Positions 35,753 to 48,255 of a stretch of 64,000 bases of DNA are shown here, one piece after another. A program made the translations under genes and the position numbers. Origin of the DNA: Atopsyche davidsoni (taxonomy: Eukaryota > Arthropoda > Insecta > Trichoptera > Hydrobiosidae). The stretch is from positions 8,780,001 through 8,844,000 of the forward strand of contig JAILWY010000009.1 in the NCBI GenBank assembly GCA_022113835.1, given 5' to 3'. Numbering within the stretch: position 1 is the stretch's first letter; each line of letters begins with the position of its first letter. Below the pieces are notes generated by a model, which worked only from the letters and a program-made list of their open reading frames with translations, had not been told where the DNA came from and ran no database searches.

Positions 35753-37958
35753 GTATAATCAAAGCAAGCTAAGTTATTTAGTTGACAGGTAGTTATCATA
35801 TCTCAGGAGTGCGTATACTAACATGAATTTGCATGTCAACATTGCTTGAAAGAAAGTCGCTCTCGGTAGCGGGAAGTGCGGATGTAGCGGGCGCGTGTCC
35901 GCCTATTAGCCTATGCACAGATCAGTGGAAGAGAGAATCGGAAGGGAAAGTGAAGCATTAGAAGAAACCACCGCACGTACGGCGCGATACACGGCCATGG
36001 CGGCAACTGCTAAGGACCTGGATGATTATTTGTAAACTAATGCGGCTATCGCATAAGTGCTTCCGCCAAAGGTTCACAGCCTTTATTCATACGTAATTTG
36101 TTGAGAAAGTACACGTTATTTTGTACTACAGCTGTACTATATAATTGCTGCACTTTATGTAAGATTTTAAATTATCTTGAAGTAATGAAGCAAATTTTGT
36201 CGTAAGACTTCTCGAGTATAGTAGTGTAATGTACGACTTAAAATGAAATTGTAAAAAGTCCTTAAAAATATAATACGCTTCTGGTAAAATAAATAAGAAA
36301 GCACAGGATTATTGTATTCTAAAAGACCAGGTGGTGTTCAAAACGAGTACTTCTGTTTTCTCGTTTATATTTATTTTTTTGTTTTAAAGTTGAATCATGT
36401 AATGAATATTTTAGAGTTTTTTTGTTTGAAAGCAACACTTTTCTCTTACATTATGAACGCGGAAGTTTTGTAGTATTGTTGATATTATTTTTATATTTTT
36501 AGCGACGAGCTAGTATCGAACGGATGCAGAGCGCTACTAAAATATGTTGTATAAGTCAATTGTTAAGCTGGCATAAGAGAGACGATGCTCAAGCGAAGCT
36601 TCCGTCCAATAAACTCTACAATCATTTGTTAAATACCACGGAAGAGAGCTTCGAATCGATCCCGCGCTCGAAGACGCTTTTAAAACGGTAAAAAATTTAT
36701 TGAGCGTATAAATTTTACGAAAGTTATATTTTTATGTTTGACATTTATATTTACACAGCAGAGTCATGAAGAGGCCGGAGCGTCGGGGAGCGTTTTGAAT
36801 GAAAGTATCCAAACAGTCAGCCTGACATACTCCGAATGGTAATATCTGCTCGCGCGGCCTCAAGGAACTGCCGCCCGAAGCGACAATCAGGTCACAAGTG
36901 GAAATTAAGCCTATACTGAATTTCGTATAAAGTTTATAATGGGACGGCAAGAATACTCAGGAGGCCGGAAAGACGGCAATAAAAATAGAATAACTTTAGC
37001 GGAGCTGTTTGCATGCAAACTATTTTAATGTTTAATTTCTCGCGTAAGTATCGAAGTAGAAAAAACGACCCAGGGAGGTTAGTAGATCGTGGCGGCCGAA
37101 CCGCTCATCCAGTTCCAACTTCTGTTTTCTTTCCTTCGCTTTCTATAACCTGTTGTCATTTTTAATTTACACTAACAATGAAGCTCAAATCTGTTTTTAA
37201 TTAGGTTTTTTTGGGTTGCTTTTTATTTAATAAATAATTAATCAAAATCATACAGAGAAATTTAATAACAGTTCGTATTGAGTTTCTACCGAAATCTGTT
37301 GGCGAACATCTGGCCGGGGCAGACCGGGAAACGGCGTAATGAATGCATTTCGCTCGTCTACCTGCGGCTGCAGTACTAACATAATCCATCCATCCCGGGT
37401 TTCTCACGGACAAATTTAATAATAATCCGCAGCACCTGTTCCCGGCTGGACGAGAAAGTCACATGTCGAATAATTTTACGGTTTTGGCCTGAGATTTACA
37501 ATTTAAGCCTAAAATGCAACAACGCAAATCACCTACTATATAAATACTAACAGGTGTTTGAAAAAAAAAATACATAAAATATTGAGGCTTCGTGTAATTT
37601 TTCGTGTTTTATATGCACTTCTCTCGAATCCCTTCTCACTCTGCGACTTCTCTCGAGTACGCCGACTTTGATACGTTTCACATCAAAATGGTTCTGTAAA
37701 AATGATTCATATTCATACAAATGAATTCATTGTACGGGTTCACATATAAGTGGCCGTCGAGTCAAACCTACGTACGGACAGAGCCGGAATGGGCGCCGCG
37801 CGCAATATGTGCCCTCTGCTCCGCCCCTGTCTGCCCCGCGACGAGGAGCGACAGAGATGGACGGTCATAAATTTAAAAAAATTGTACTTTTCCAGCGAGG
37901 TGGGCAACGGTTGCACCGGAGGATGCAGCGGGGCGTTTTTTTTTTTTTTGGAAAGCAG
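35753..37958. other. Mostly AT-rich DNA with islands
   Basis: GC-richer patches occur at about 35870-36000, 36770-36900, 37080-37130, 37300-37480 and 37750-37930. A 14-T run sits at 37936-37949. Frames of 60-91 codons overlap on both strands and none is recognised. Confidence 0.5.
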
Positions 37959-38032
37959 GTAGAATTTCGGTCGGGGCTGTACTGAATAAGTCCCTCGGGA
38001 GCCCTCGGAAGGCACCTATGGGATTAGGGCAG
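37959..38032 (+). other. Candidate 74-nt plus-strand exon with near-perfect donor
   Basis: A 14-T tract followed by GGAAAGCAG forms the acceptor ending at 37958. The segment ends with GGGCAG followed by GTAAGTT at 38033, a full-consensus donor. After two leading bases, one frame is open for 24 codons (beginning RISVGAVLNKSLGSPRK) and ends exactly on a codon at the donor. No domain is recognised. The T tract lies 10-20 nt from the AG, but no clear branch point is seen. It may belong to an antisense transcript or be chance. Confidence 0.27.
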
Positions 38033-40600
38033 GTAAGTTTTAGTGTGTATGTCACGTCTGTCCGCTGTGTTACCTGGCGGTGGGAGTACCCGTTCGGATT
38101 TCCTAGAATTATTTTGTTTATAAAACTCAATAAATAAACCATCGCTTCATAGAATTAGTTCTTTTACACGTTGTGTAGCAAGCGTATGAAGAATTTTTAC
38201 TCGCATTGAAAACTACAAAATAACTTCACGTTTCAGAATTTTAACTTATTTGGAATGTTGTTTTTTTTTTGCTCTAAATTCAATGATCGAATCATTGAAA
38301 TTTGGTAACCGAAAAAAGAGTCCGAATTCTTAGAATTCATTTAATTGAATAGAATATTTTACACGTTCACTCACGAACTGCTCGATAAAGTATTGTATTC
38401 TGACATAAATATTTTGAATTTTAACACATCGAAAAAAAAAAACGCACGTCCAAATAACACATAACAGTGCCGCGATATCTACTCCATCGATCTCTTCTCT
38501 TTGGTAACAATAAAAATACCACAAATACACTCATGAGTAAACTATTAATCCAGCGCAGTTCTCAAAACTCGACGGCACACAATAAAAATTGCTTCAAGTA
38601 AAAAACGAACGTTTGAATCACACGACTGAGAATCTCTTGGCTCGGTTCAATCGTCGATGACTGGGGATTCGGTGGAGTTGATTCATAGAAAAAGATACAG
38701 CGTGCCCTTTACTAGAAAAAACTGGAATTCTATTGGCTGAAAGGTCGTCGTCACCAGGGCGACCAAACCAATTCAAATAATAAAAGCAAATTACACATTT
38801 TATTTAGATTTAAAGGTAAAATGCTGACGGTGGATTTGTTCGCCGAAAAAGGCGCGGTATTATTTATTTCCCTTTTGTTGGCTTTTATGACGAGCTCGCT
38901 TTGTTGATAATTCAATTAATATCTCCTATTGTCACGAATTTCAAATTAGCGAAAAATATGGTTCTTTATAACAAGAATACATTTTGTATGCGACTTTATT
39001 ACCAATTTACGCACGACATACTAAAATACAATTAAAGTACAATAACTGACAAAATAATTTATACACTAGTGATAATATTAAGTATTCAGAGCTTGTGAAC
39101 AAAAACGAAAGTAAGAAATAAGAAAATTACTGTCAATGTTACATCACAAATATTTTAATTGATAAAAGAGAATGGAACTTAACATCTCTCCGTAAAGAAG
39201 TGACAAAATGAAAGTATGTAATCAATTACAAAAGAAGATATTTAAATAGTCAAGCTGAGAATTAATACTAATGTTAAAATAATTGCTTCCGTCTTAATCG
39301 GAGAATGGAATGATTTAGATTTTTAGAAACATAATTAATGACACTAAATTACTATTTTGCAATGGCCTTTTATAAGATTTCCGGTACAATAACATGGGTG
39401 CACAGAACGCGTGGACAGTTCCGCTGAAGGCGCGGGGAGTGGTCACCCTACAGGCACGCCTGAAAGCACTGGAGCGCTCGTAATACAAAATAGAATGACA
39501 TTTCACTAAGCGCCTGAAATTATACTTTTGGATCTTACATCGAATCATTTCCATACATTTTAGCAATAAATCAAAATAACTGCTGAGAGCCGAGTAGGTC
39601 AGTCGTTCGGCGTTAATGGCACACTGTAGCAGGACCGCGGGAAGTGACCGCCTCTCGCTTAATTCAGTTAACGTCTTAGTTTTTGCTTTCGTCTATATAC
39701 AGCTCGCCGCGGTTTTTTTTATCAGCTCGTCTACGTTTCCACTTAGCAATGCCAATTATAAGAAATAATAGTACGATTTTATTCGCACCAAATAATACTA
39801 AATAATTGAGATTAAAATGGGTGAAATAAAACTAACAGGTCGACTGTAAAAAGATTCTGGGAAAATAAAATCTGCAATTTATAAGGAAGTTGTGCTAAAC
39901 CGCATTTAAATAAGATTACGTCTCTCTACTAAATTGGTTGAAATTCACCACGTAAGCGCCCCGCTATATGTGACTCAATAAGAATGAATGACGTAATGAG
40001 GGTGAGTGTTTATACTCCGAATTATATTTTGTGGGTGACTCACCCTGTATCTCTACATAGATAAAGATATTTATTATTTTTGAGAAATTCTTGTAAATAT
40101 TTTGCAAGTTTTCCTTGAGCTAGCTTTCACTACTAGACTTCAGACGTTGTCCATGAAAAGCTGTTCTTAGCAATCGGATATTATTTAAGCTGTTTGCTTG
40201 TAAAGTAGGCGTTGTGTGATTCATTATATTCATTTGACATATACCACGATTGAACAGCAGTATTTTGGATAAAGATAGGGATGTGTTTCTAAAGTCCGTG
40301 AGATTAACAGAAGAATCTTTAATCGAAATCTGATCATATGTACAATTATCTAGGTGTAATAATAAAAAAGATGTAATTTTTTTTATAGATATTAGATTTT
40401 CATGGAAAACAAAAGAGAGCATATAGCTTTATTATTTTGAGTTAGGCAGTGGAAAGACAAAAAACAAAGTACAAAAGATACTCATTGTCGAAAATTGGAT
40501 TGTCCGGCAGGCCAAATTGTTTCATTACAAAGGCGCGGCCAAAGGCGTTAAGGCGGCATATATCTTTTCTTCACAGATGAACATTTTTCAAATTCTTATC
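38033..40600. other. AT-rich DNA, few patches
   Basis: GC-richer patches lie at about 38000-38100, 39400-39480 and 39590-39720. Open frames of 66-100 codons in this interval are AT-rich and without domains. Nothing else is recognised. Confidence 0.55.
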
Positions 40601-40920
40601 CGATTCGCTTTCAACCCGTGAGCACGTACTCCGGCCCGGGGGGGACGCGGGTGCCTCAGAATCCCGGGGGTGGCTTCTTCCAATCGGGAACAAAGCTAGG
40701 GAATTCCCGGTACATGTCGCGTGACAGATGGTATCGTTAGCCGGCGGGAGGAATGCGGTTTTCGGAAGAGCCGCGGCCTTGGCGAATAAATCCCCGGCTT
40801 AATGGTCACGTCACATACATCGTCACTTCGCGGCTCTCGTGATTTCAGAGAGATAAACGCCCGCTAAGCGACGTCCCCGGCGCGGACTCCGCGACGCCGC
40901 TGAAGAGCTAACTACCCAAT
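40601..40920. other. GC-rich island without open frames
   Basis: This 320-bp island is among the most GC-rich in the window, yet it contains no frame of 60 codons or more, which argues directly that such islands are noncoding. G-runs on the plus strand near 40640-40672 could allow quadruplex-like structure with long loops. Confidence 0.55.
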
Positions 40921-43900
40921 TTGATACAATGCCTTCTTTGAATAAAAACTCTTTATTTTCTTGATTATACACTCATTTTGTATTCATATATGCACTGCTG
41001 TGCAGTTTGGGAAACAGGAAATGTTTTGTGATAAAATGGTAACTTAAACAAAGCGAGAATTTTCAGATTGATACGATAGGCGGAACAATAATAAAATCAG
41101 CATGTTGTTCGTTAAAAATAATGATTTAAAAAATACAAGCCGCCGAGGCGAGGAATATATTATCAAAGAGAAGGTGTAATAAAAGGGAGTGGTTTAGGGT
41201 AGTTTCCTATTCTGACATGTCACCGTATAAAACGGTTCGTAATTAAAATTTGATTTACAATAATCAAGTTTCATCTAGAAAAGTACTTTCTATCGAGAGT
41301 CTTCCAAGGGCCCTAATCAATCTATGTAAATAGAAACTCAAACACAAAAAAGCCATTTTAATTTATAATTTATACCAAACATTATAATATCATGCTTTTC
41401 TGCGTGAATAAATTATTCCATTAAATAGTATGTAATTTGGGAAAAATGTAAATGCGTCGCCCACTTCCAAACGCAAAGTTCAAACATAATGCTTAATGTA
41501 CGAACATGTAGGCACATTTACGATTTAAAAAAAATATATTAATGCATAAACTTTGAGAAAAATTTACATTTCCGTTTAAAACTTTGACAAATAATCTTCA
41601 GATCACTAACTATATTATTATCACAAACGAATATTAGATATTATCAGGATGCTTATTTATAATTAAAAGTCTATTATGACTGTCCAAACCCTTTGATAAA
41701 GTTTCTGAACTGCCGGTGTAAGATGTCTAGTGGGTAAGTTATGTTTTGCGATATAGTTTTACAAAGTCCTATGAATAGTTATGCAAATGATTATGAAACT
41801 AAAAATGAAATTTGCATAAAATCACAGGTCAAAATACTTTTAGGAGCATGTCTAGCGCTGATTAAGCCGTGTCTGCGTACTGTCCATTCATCATTCTCTA
41901 ATTATTCCGCTCAGATCGTGTGGACGTTTGAATAATATACTGGCGTAGTTCATACAATAAATAATTTAGTCCAAAACTAAGTAAAGTCTCGCGCGGGTCG
42001 CCTCCCAGGGCATTTGTTATATTTTATATTATAATCACACAATGATTAATGTCGCTAACATGGCTCTTGATACAGAAGGTCAAATAGATTTATTTTAAAA
42101 TATAAAAACGTATGATTAAATGCTATTTAGTAAACGGCACGAAACCTCTCCTTTCAGGGTGCAGTCGCCGGTTTTTCGAGTTGCTTTTCGAGTTGCTTTT
42201 CGAGTACTTGGCGACTACCGTATCCAAGATAGTGAAGAAGAATAACTTTAGATTGTATCAACTTATGCGTGGTTTCTCCGTGGCTTTTGTGAAACTGGTG
42301 TGAATAATAAGCCTTAGTCACTCGGAGGGGTAAATGAAGGAAAGTTTTCTCTTTAATCCAAACAATACTTACACGAGTGCATAAACTAGTGTTCGACTTT
42401 TTAATAATAATAATACCGATAATTTTATTGAAAATCCTTTATCAAACTAATGTTGAAATAAGTTAAATTAGAGTATTCGGAAAGATGCGAATTAAATGAT
42501 GATGGCAATAAAAGACGTGAGAGGCATCCTAAGTAGGATGGTAGAGGGACTGGCGTGAATTGTAACTAAAAACGTTTTTAAAATCGGCTATGGTAGAAAA
42601 ATTCAGTTATTTTTGAGCATGTTAAACCAGAATTAGCTTCGATACACCCCCTTTTAAGAAACGGTTTAAATACAAGCGGCCGTGAGTCAACGTGCGTGAC
42701 GACTTGTGCGGAATATTATAATCTTCAGTGGAGCTGTGCGGGGAGGCCTGCGACGGTGTAAGGATATGCATGTTCTAATAAAATATATCTGCGACCGAGC
42801 GAATAAATTACACCCAGAAACGCTAGAGCCGCGACACAATTTATCGACAGAGTCCTTAGCGGTGCGTGAATGTGGAAATGGCTGTTGACATAATAATGTG
42901 TCCCCGCCGTCTGACATGATGATCAATCACAATATTACAATATGTATATCTTGATTTTATTCTGCATAAGGTGGTTAGGATTAGAATTCGACGATAACGT
43001 GGGATAATAATCAATTTGAATAATTAAAATAATTAATTTGTCAGTAGTTTTGGGGTCATGAATTTTATTATTCAATTATAAATATTTAGTTAGTTTCATT
43101 TGCAAAAAAAACATATCGTTATGAACATATACAAGGACGGTTTTTGTTTTATTTTTCAATGCGGCCCAAATCATAAACTGTACTAGCTTATTTTTAGTTT
43201 AGTGCTAGATCAGAGAGAAACACTGTTTTGTGGTCAGATATAAACAATAATTTTATCTGGCCTATTACAATTTAACTTCAATTAAGTTCGTGGGATTGAC
43301 ACCGCTTATTTAATCAATATTAAAAAAATAAGTACATTAAAGAACTACATTATACTTCATAAAGGTTTATTTGACTCGTGCCTTTGCTTGGCCGGAGCGC
43401 GACATTTACTGCATTTCGTAAGATATGAGTTTTGAAACACCATATTTAATAAAATACTCTTATCGCGATGATAAGAAGACATGCTGTATGTGGACTAAAT
43501 TCGTAAATGACGCGGCTTATTATTTACAATGTTCTGTATGGTTAAGCACCCTGTCCGTTATAAGGTTGTGGCGTAGGTTACTTTACATAATTATTGGACG
43601 TTAATAAACTTGTTTGGAATAATTCATGTCACAAACTGAATCAACGGCCGAGATCCTATCGAGAGCCTGAATAACTTATAAACTGAATATGGCAATCGAA
43701 AATAATGTATGCGGAGAAAATGGGTGAAGTGAAACCTTTCAGCGCCAACTTTGTGAGAAATGCGTACAGCGACTTTATGCTGTAGCAAACTCACAACGAA
43801 ACTTCAACTAGACGGTATATACTCATACCACTATTAAGTTATACTACACTTCAATGTTAAAAAATATTAGTTATCAAAAAAAATAAAGTTTGAATTTATT

Positions 43901-44364
43901 TTTGAGAATGACTGATAAATCCTGGTTTGTTTTATTTATTTTTAGTTACTGTATTTGTACATATTGCCTGTTTTAATTTTGTTTATTTAACATTATTTGT
44001 ATATAAATGTCAATTTAACTGTAAAGCAGACATGATTTTATCACGATCACTCGCAGATTAAATTCTATGTGAATCCAACAGATCCGAACATACGTAATAA
44101 GCCCATAATTTTAAAACGTAAGGGATGTATAAATACAATACACATCTCTCCGAAAATCAATTAACACATTATGCACTTTTTATATAAAAAAAAGAATATT
44201 TAATATTTAAAAATATATACGAGAATATATGATGTATTATATAATATATATAGAAAGAAAAATAGTATCGTTTATCTAAATAAGACACGTAAAAGCGAAG
44301 GCAGTCATTATTAACAGTTGCTCGATGGAAAAAAAAACTCTGATATTGGTGATTTAAATTTTAG
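40921..44364. other. AT-rich DNA with small islands
   Basis: Islands lie near 41980-42010, 42660-42900 and 43380-43400. A plus-strand acceptor-like AACCTCTCCTTTCAG at about 42158 precedes a short tandem repeat, but no good donor follows. No gene is recognised. Confidence 0.5.
42172..42204. repeat. 12-bp tandem repeat, nearly three copies
   Basis: TTGCTTTTCGAG is repeated twice (42181-42192, 42193-42204) and preceded by a partial copy TTTTTCGAG. In one plus frame it encodes repeated FELL. It is a small local duplication. Confidence 0.75.
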
Positions 44365-44505
44365 TTATTGAATTTTTATGTACCCATCATTCTTCATCCT
44401 GAACGCTCCATGAAAGGCAGTTACAATACCCCAGGCATACACATTGGGAAAAGCCAAGGCCAAGGTAGAAATTATGGAACTCGTTGTGTATTCGTCGGTC
44501 GTAAC
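44365..44505 (-). CDS. Candidate terminal exon encoding a membrane segment (unrecognised)
   Basis: A minus-strand acceptor (TATTTTGTGTATTTTGTAG, ending 44506) opens a 46-codon frame with a TAA stop at 44365-44367. The start VTTDEYTTSSIIS leads into a hydrophobic stretch STLALAFPNVYAWGIVTAF and a short basic tail ending GYIKIQ. This is the shape of a last transmembrane helix and cytoplasmic tail of a small membrane protein. Another frame (GYDRRIHNEFHNFYLG...) is open for about 39 codons, and only that one joins in phase with the candidate exon at 45659-45722. So either the upstream exon or the frame is wrong. I recognise no family. Confidence 0.25.
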   Translation of the reverse strand, partial: VTTDEYTTSSIISTLALAFPNVYAWGIVTAFHGAFRMKNDGYIKIQ

Positions 44506-45658
44506 CTACAAAATACACAAAATATTGTAATATTCGATTGAGTGTACGTTCATGACAAAAATGTAGCATGGCTTCAAATATACTTAATATTAATTTCAGA
44601 GTATAAATGTTTTATCAAATTCAATGATTATAAATCTATTAATTTTGTTTACTCTGAAACAACCGTTATAGGGTTATCAATTATTATACAATTGATTGCG
44701 TATTATTTTAAAACGCAAGTACATCAATTAAATAAAAGGAAATAAACATTTAAACGGTTTGAAAGGAGCGCATTGACCACTCCAAAGGTTCCCAAAGCGT
44801 TGTGTTGCAATGAGATACAGTCGAGGGGGAAAGGCTTAAGGGAGTGCGTAAACTGTGGGAAAAACATCGACCGACTGTAGGTTATTAGACAAACAGTGGG
44901 AACCTAAGTCTCTTACATACATCGTCATAGCCACCTAGTCAATATTAGTAAATTAAATACGAGCAAAAATACAATAACTACCTACCTATATATTAAACAT
45001 GAGTGTCGTTTCAAAACGGATCAATCTTTCTGCGGTTTTATTATGACGCATGACTTTGATATTCCAGCTAGCGCGTTGCATTAATGCATGCAAGTATGAG
45101 TGCATTTGCATGCGCGGTAAAGGGTGCACGCTGATGACTCAACCCCACCACCCCTACCACCCCCGCGGCACACGCGGTCAGCGTTTAGTCCACTGGCTAC
45201 AGCCAGATCAATTTCAGTGCCTGGTTTAAGTAACCGAGGGGCGCGTCCGTGACATTACCTGGTGCTATTTTTTTCTGCTAAACGGTGCCGTCACACTCGC
45301 GCGAGTTTACTTGATGAATCATATTTAATGGCTGGTATTAAACATAGATTAGGCTGAGTTGTATATATTATTACAAAAAAGTAAAAGTCAGAAAAAGGTG
45401 ATCAATCTTATCCTTTCTGTGTCTCTTCACACAGAAGTTGGTCACCGTTGCCTTGGCTTACCATATTCTTAGGTTGTGAAGCCCGGGGGTTTTACTTTCA
45501 TTGCGCTTCTCTTCCATAAAACTTTCCCCGCATCGTTGCTTGTAATTCAGTGCGTTGCGGATTGATATGAACTTTTTTTGCTTAATCGTTTATTTACATG
45601 TACTTGTAAAAGAGTACGAAAAATTCAATAATAACCAGCAAATTATTTTTTACTTTAC
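44506..45658. other. AT-rich DNA and a mixed patch
   Basis: AT-rich to about 44740, then mixed. A C-rich run (CCCCACCACCCCTACC, near 45145) has only three long G-runs on its complement, short of a classical quadruplex. No gene is recognised. Confidence 0.5.
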
Positions 45659-45722
45659 CATTTGTTCGTATAATTAAATTTTTTTTTTCAGGTAACATTG
45701 ATGTTTCTGTAAGATCAGGAAC
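45659..45722 (-). CDS. Candidate 64-nt exon (unrecognised)
   Basis: On the minus strand TTTTTGTCTTCTACCAG (ending 45723) is followed by 64 nt reading VPDLTETSMLPEKKNLIIR, then by the donor AATG/GTAAAG. It lies 1.2 kb upstream of the candidate terminal exon at 44505. An A-rich run inside it is the complement of the T tract of a plus-strand ratchet-like site, so the two interpretations compete. No domain is recognised. Confidence 0.18.
45671..45700 (+). promoter_or_regulatory. Plus-strand ratchet-like site (weak donor)
   Basis: TTAAATTTTTTTTTTCAG runs directly into GTAACA, with the junction at 45691/45692. The acceptor is strong but the donor departs from GTRAGT at positions 5-6. It is on the opposite strand from the two good ratchets, so I keep it as a weak candidate. 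Confidence 0.2.
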
Positions 45723-48246
45723 CTGGTAGAAGACAAAAACGCGTTTATTAACCATCGAGAAACAGCTTATCATTAATCTTTGATAGCACCAATGCAAAAT
45801 AAATGAAATTAACATATAGGTTTTCCACAGACCATTTAAACTAAACACTTGATATTTTTCAACATAAGTAGAAGAAAGAGTCAGCGCAAAAAGCTTAAAA
45901 ATATTTGTCATTAATTGAGTTGTTGGAGCGCAGGCTGTGCACGCACTGCCAGTCATGAATATTGCGGGGGTGCCAGCCCCGGGGCGGCTCCGGGTGGGTG
46001 GCGCCGGTCACAATGCTAAGGGCGAGAAAAAGCTGCACGTTGAGTGAACCTTGAATGGCGCAACACTGCATAAAGGGTTTATTCTGCTGGGTTGCACTAT
46101 TTGATAAGTATTTAAGTGACTAGTGTTTTTAAACCGTGAATAACACGGTGCCTAACTTCTTAATATGTAAATTTATGTAGCAATTAGTAATGTTTGTTGA
46201 CGTATGCTAAGAGTTGGCCTGCCACGTGTTTGGTAAAGCAATAATAAAAAAAATACATGTTGGTCGCGTTATTAGACAGATAGGTATACATAATGATGCG
46301 TGTAAAATCTGAAGTAATTTGGTAGACAAGAGTCGCGGTTACGAAGTGGTCACTTATAATTTGAATTGATGGCCTTTTGCGAAAGTGTCCAATAAACTAC
46401 GATAGCCTAAAAAAAATGCAGAGTTCGTAATTGATTGGTAAGGTTCCCAAATGGGAAAGATTGACTTATGGGCTTAGTGATTCGGGCTGACGACTTTTGA
46501 TTGAGGGTTCACTAGTCTGATCCTCGTCTTGATGGTCGAACCTCGAATTGATGTAATTGGGATTACGTTTGATTTGGGATGGCTTTTGCTATCATTGTAT
46601 GTAGCAATTCATTTTTTTAGAAATAAAATTAAATCGATTGAAATAAATAAGATTATGGGTTCTTTTTGAAGTAAATATATCGCTAAGTATTTCTTTTGTG
46701 TAATAATGGAAGAAATACTTTTTCTTGAATAGGAAGCATCAAATTCCAAGATTTTTATCAAAGCTATCTTTCTTTCACTGTGGTGGAAATGTTAGAAATC
46801 GGTCACAGTCAATAAACTACACCTTTTAGGCGAACACATCAACGATATCATAAAAATGCACCCTTAACTTCCAAATACCCAGCTCCCATTTAGATAGCTA
46901 AAATACCGGCAACTAAATAGCTATAAAAGGGTAAAAAAGAACAACGGGAAACGTGCCTCCATAAAAAAAATAGAATGATCGAATTAACGATTATATCGAA
47001 ACACCTTCCGCCCCAACGATCACAGGAATATTCATGGAGCCCTTTAGATCCCTCCCCGCAGGAGAAATGGCTACATACGTAGTCCCAATTTATGCATAGA
47101 TACACCTACTTTGCAATATTATATAGCCTAGATACAATATTGAACGTAAGGTGTTAACATGGCTACCCCACAAAATTGATATTAGATATTGAAATTCATG
47201 AACGTATATTTTGCAAATAAAGACATATAACCATGTTATCCAGAGTTATCCTGAAATTTGCAAGGTTTGTTTATGTAGATAATAATAAGACACGGCATGT
47301 TAGTTTTTTTTTCGATTATGATTCTTCAAAATATATTTTTGATCATGTCGATGCATCGTCTAACTTTTGATATTCTGAATTCAATGGGTAGTATTTATCT
47401 GGATAATCAGAAGATATAATCTAAGCAAGCAAGTAGGTATTTTTATATGAAATACAGTAACGGTACCCTACCATAGCTAAATGTAAGCATTGTATCGTTC
47501 ATTACGGTTATGATGTGAGGAATTGCTGATTCATCTCGAATGATTGTACAGTGTCAAAGGTTAGGTTAATTCCATTGTTTCTACGCGTATCCAATTCGGA
47601 AGATATCAGGAAATCCTTCTCATAACGGAGAGAAAGTAGTTACATAGTATGCAAATTATCATTGTATTATTCATACGCGTAAGTCAATTTCAATAGTGAT
47701 ATGTCAGTTGGCCACTCGGGCGTTCCATAATGCAAGCGCTTCGGACGGGGGCTCAAATTCAATTGGGGCCCCTTTGACGGCCGCTGATTGTCGCTGCGAA
47801 TAGCCCGAGGGGAAATTAGCGAAGTGTGCCACGGGGGCCGATAACCAGGGGGCGGAGGCGCCGCCAGACCACTGGCTGTGAGCGACTTCCATTCAAATTA
47901 CCACCAAGGATCTTAGGAGACTGATATTGGAAACAATGATAATCCACGTGGAAGCGGCGTAAAGCTCGTACTAGACACTACAAAAGGACGAGTACTTTAT
48001 ATCTACTATATTTTCATATTTACAGTAACATATTATAGATAGTGGAAGCCATTTATCCACACAGAACAATAAAGCATAGAAAGTGACACGATAAAAACGT
48101 CGCATACGTAGAAAGTCGCACGCAATTCACAAAACGCAATATACTGCATATAAATTGCATTCGCACATCCACATGCGATTACGTTGCAGGCTGAAATTTA
48201 TGTGACATGTCGAACAATGTATTCTGCCAGTGACAATATGACTTAC
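45723..48246. other. Mixed then AT-rich DNA, with one GC-rich island
   Basis: A patch at about 45950-46060 is GC-rich. The interval 46100-47690 is AT-rich. An island at 47700-47920 carries a 62-codon minus frame (contains SGYSQRQSAAVKGAPIEFE) with GC-rich third positions. It has no splice site or domain, so I do not call it a gene. Confidence 0.5.
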
Positions 48247-48255
48247 CGGGCTCGA
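48247..48255 (-). other. Candidate 9-nt microexon
   Basis: On the minus strand AACCTTTCTGGCTTTCAG ends at 48256. It is followed by nine bases, TCGAGCCCG, and then by GTAAGTC at 48246. Both sites are near consensus. Nine bases would add three residues without changing the frame (SSP in phase 0). Insect genes are known to use microexons of this size. The orientation agrees with the ratchets further downstream. The chance of such close sites is not negligible, so RNA evidence is decisive. Confidence 0.33.

Noticed and set aside
45143..45168. C-rich run as a G-quadruplex on the minus strand
   Set aside because: Only three runs of four or more G are present, and the classical motif needs four.
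47704..47892. 62-codon minus frame with protein-like composition
   Set aside because: Third positions are GC-rich, but so is the whole island. There is no acceptor with a pyrimidine tract upstream and no donor before the stop.
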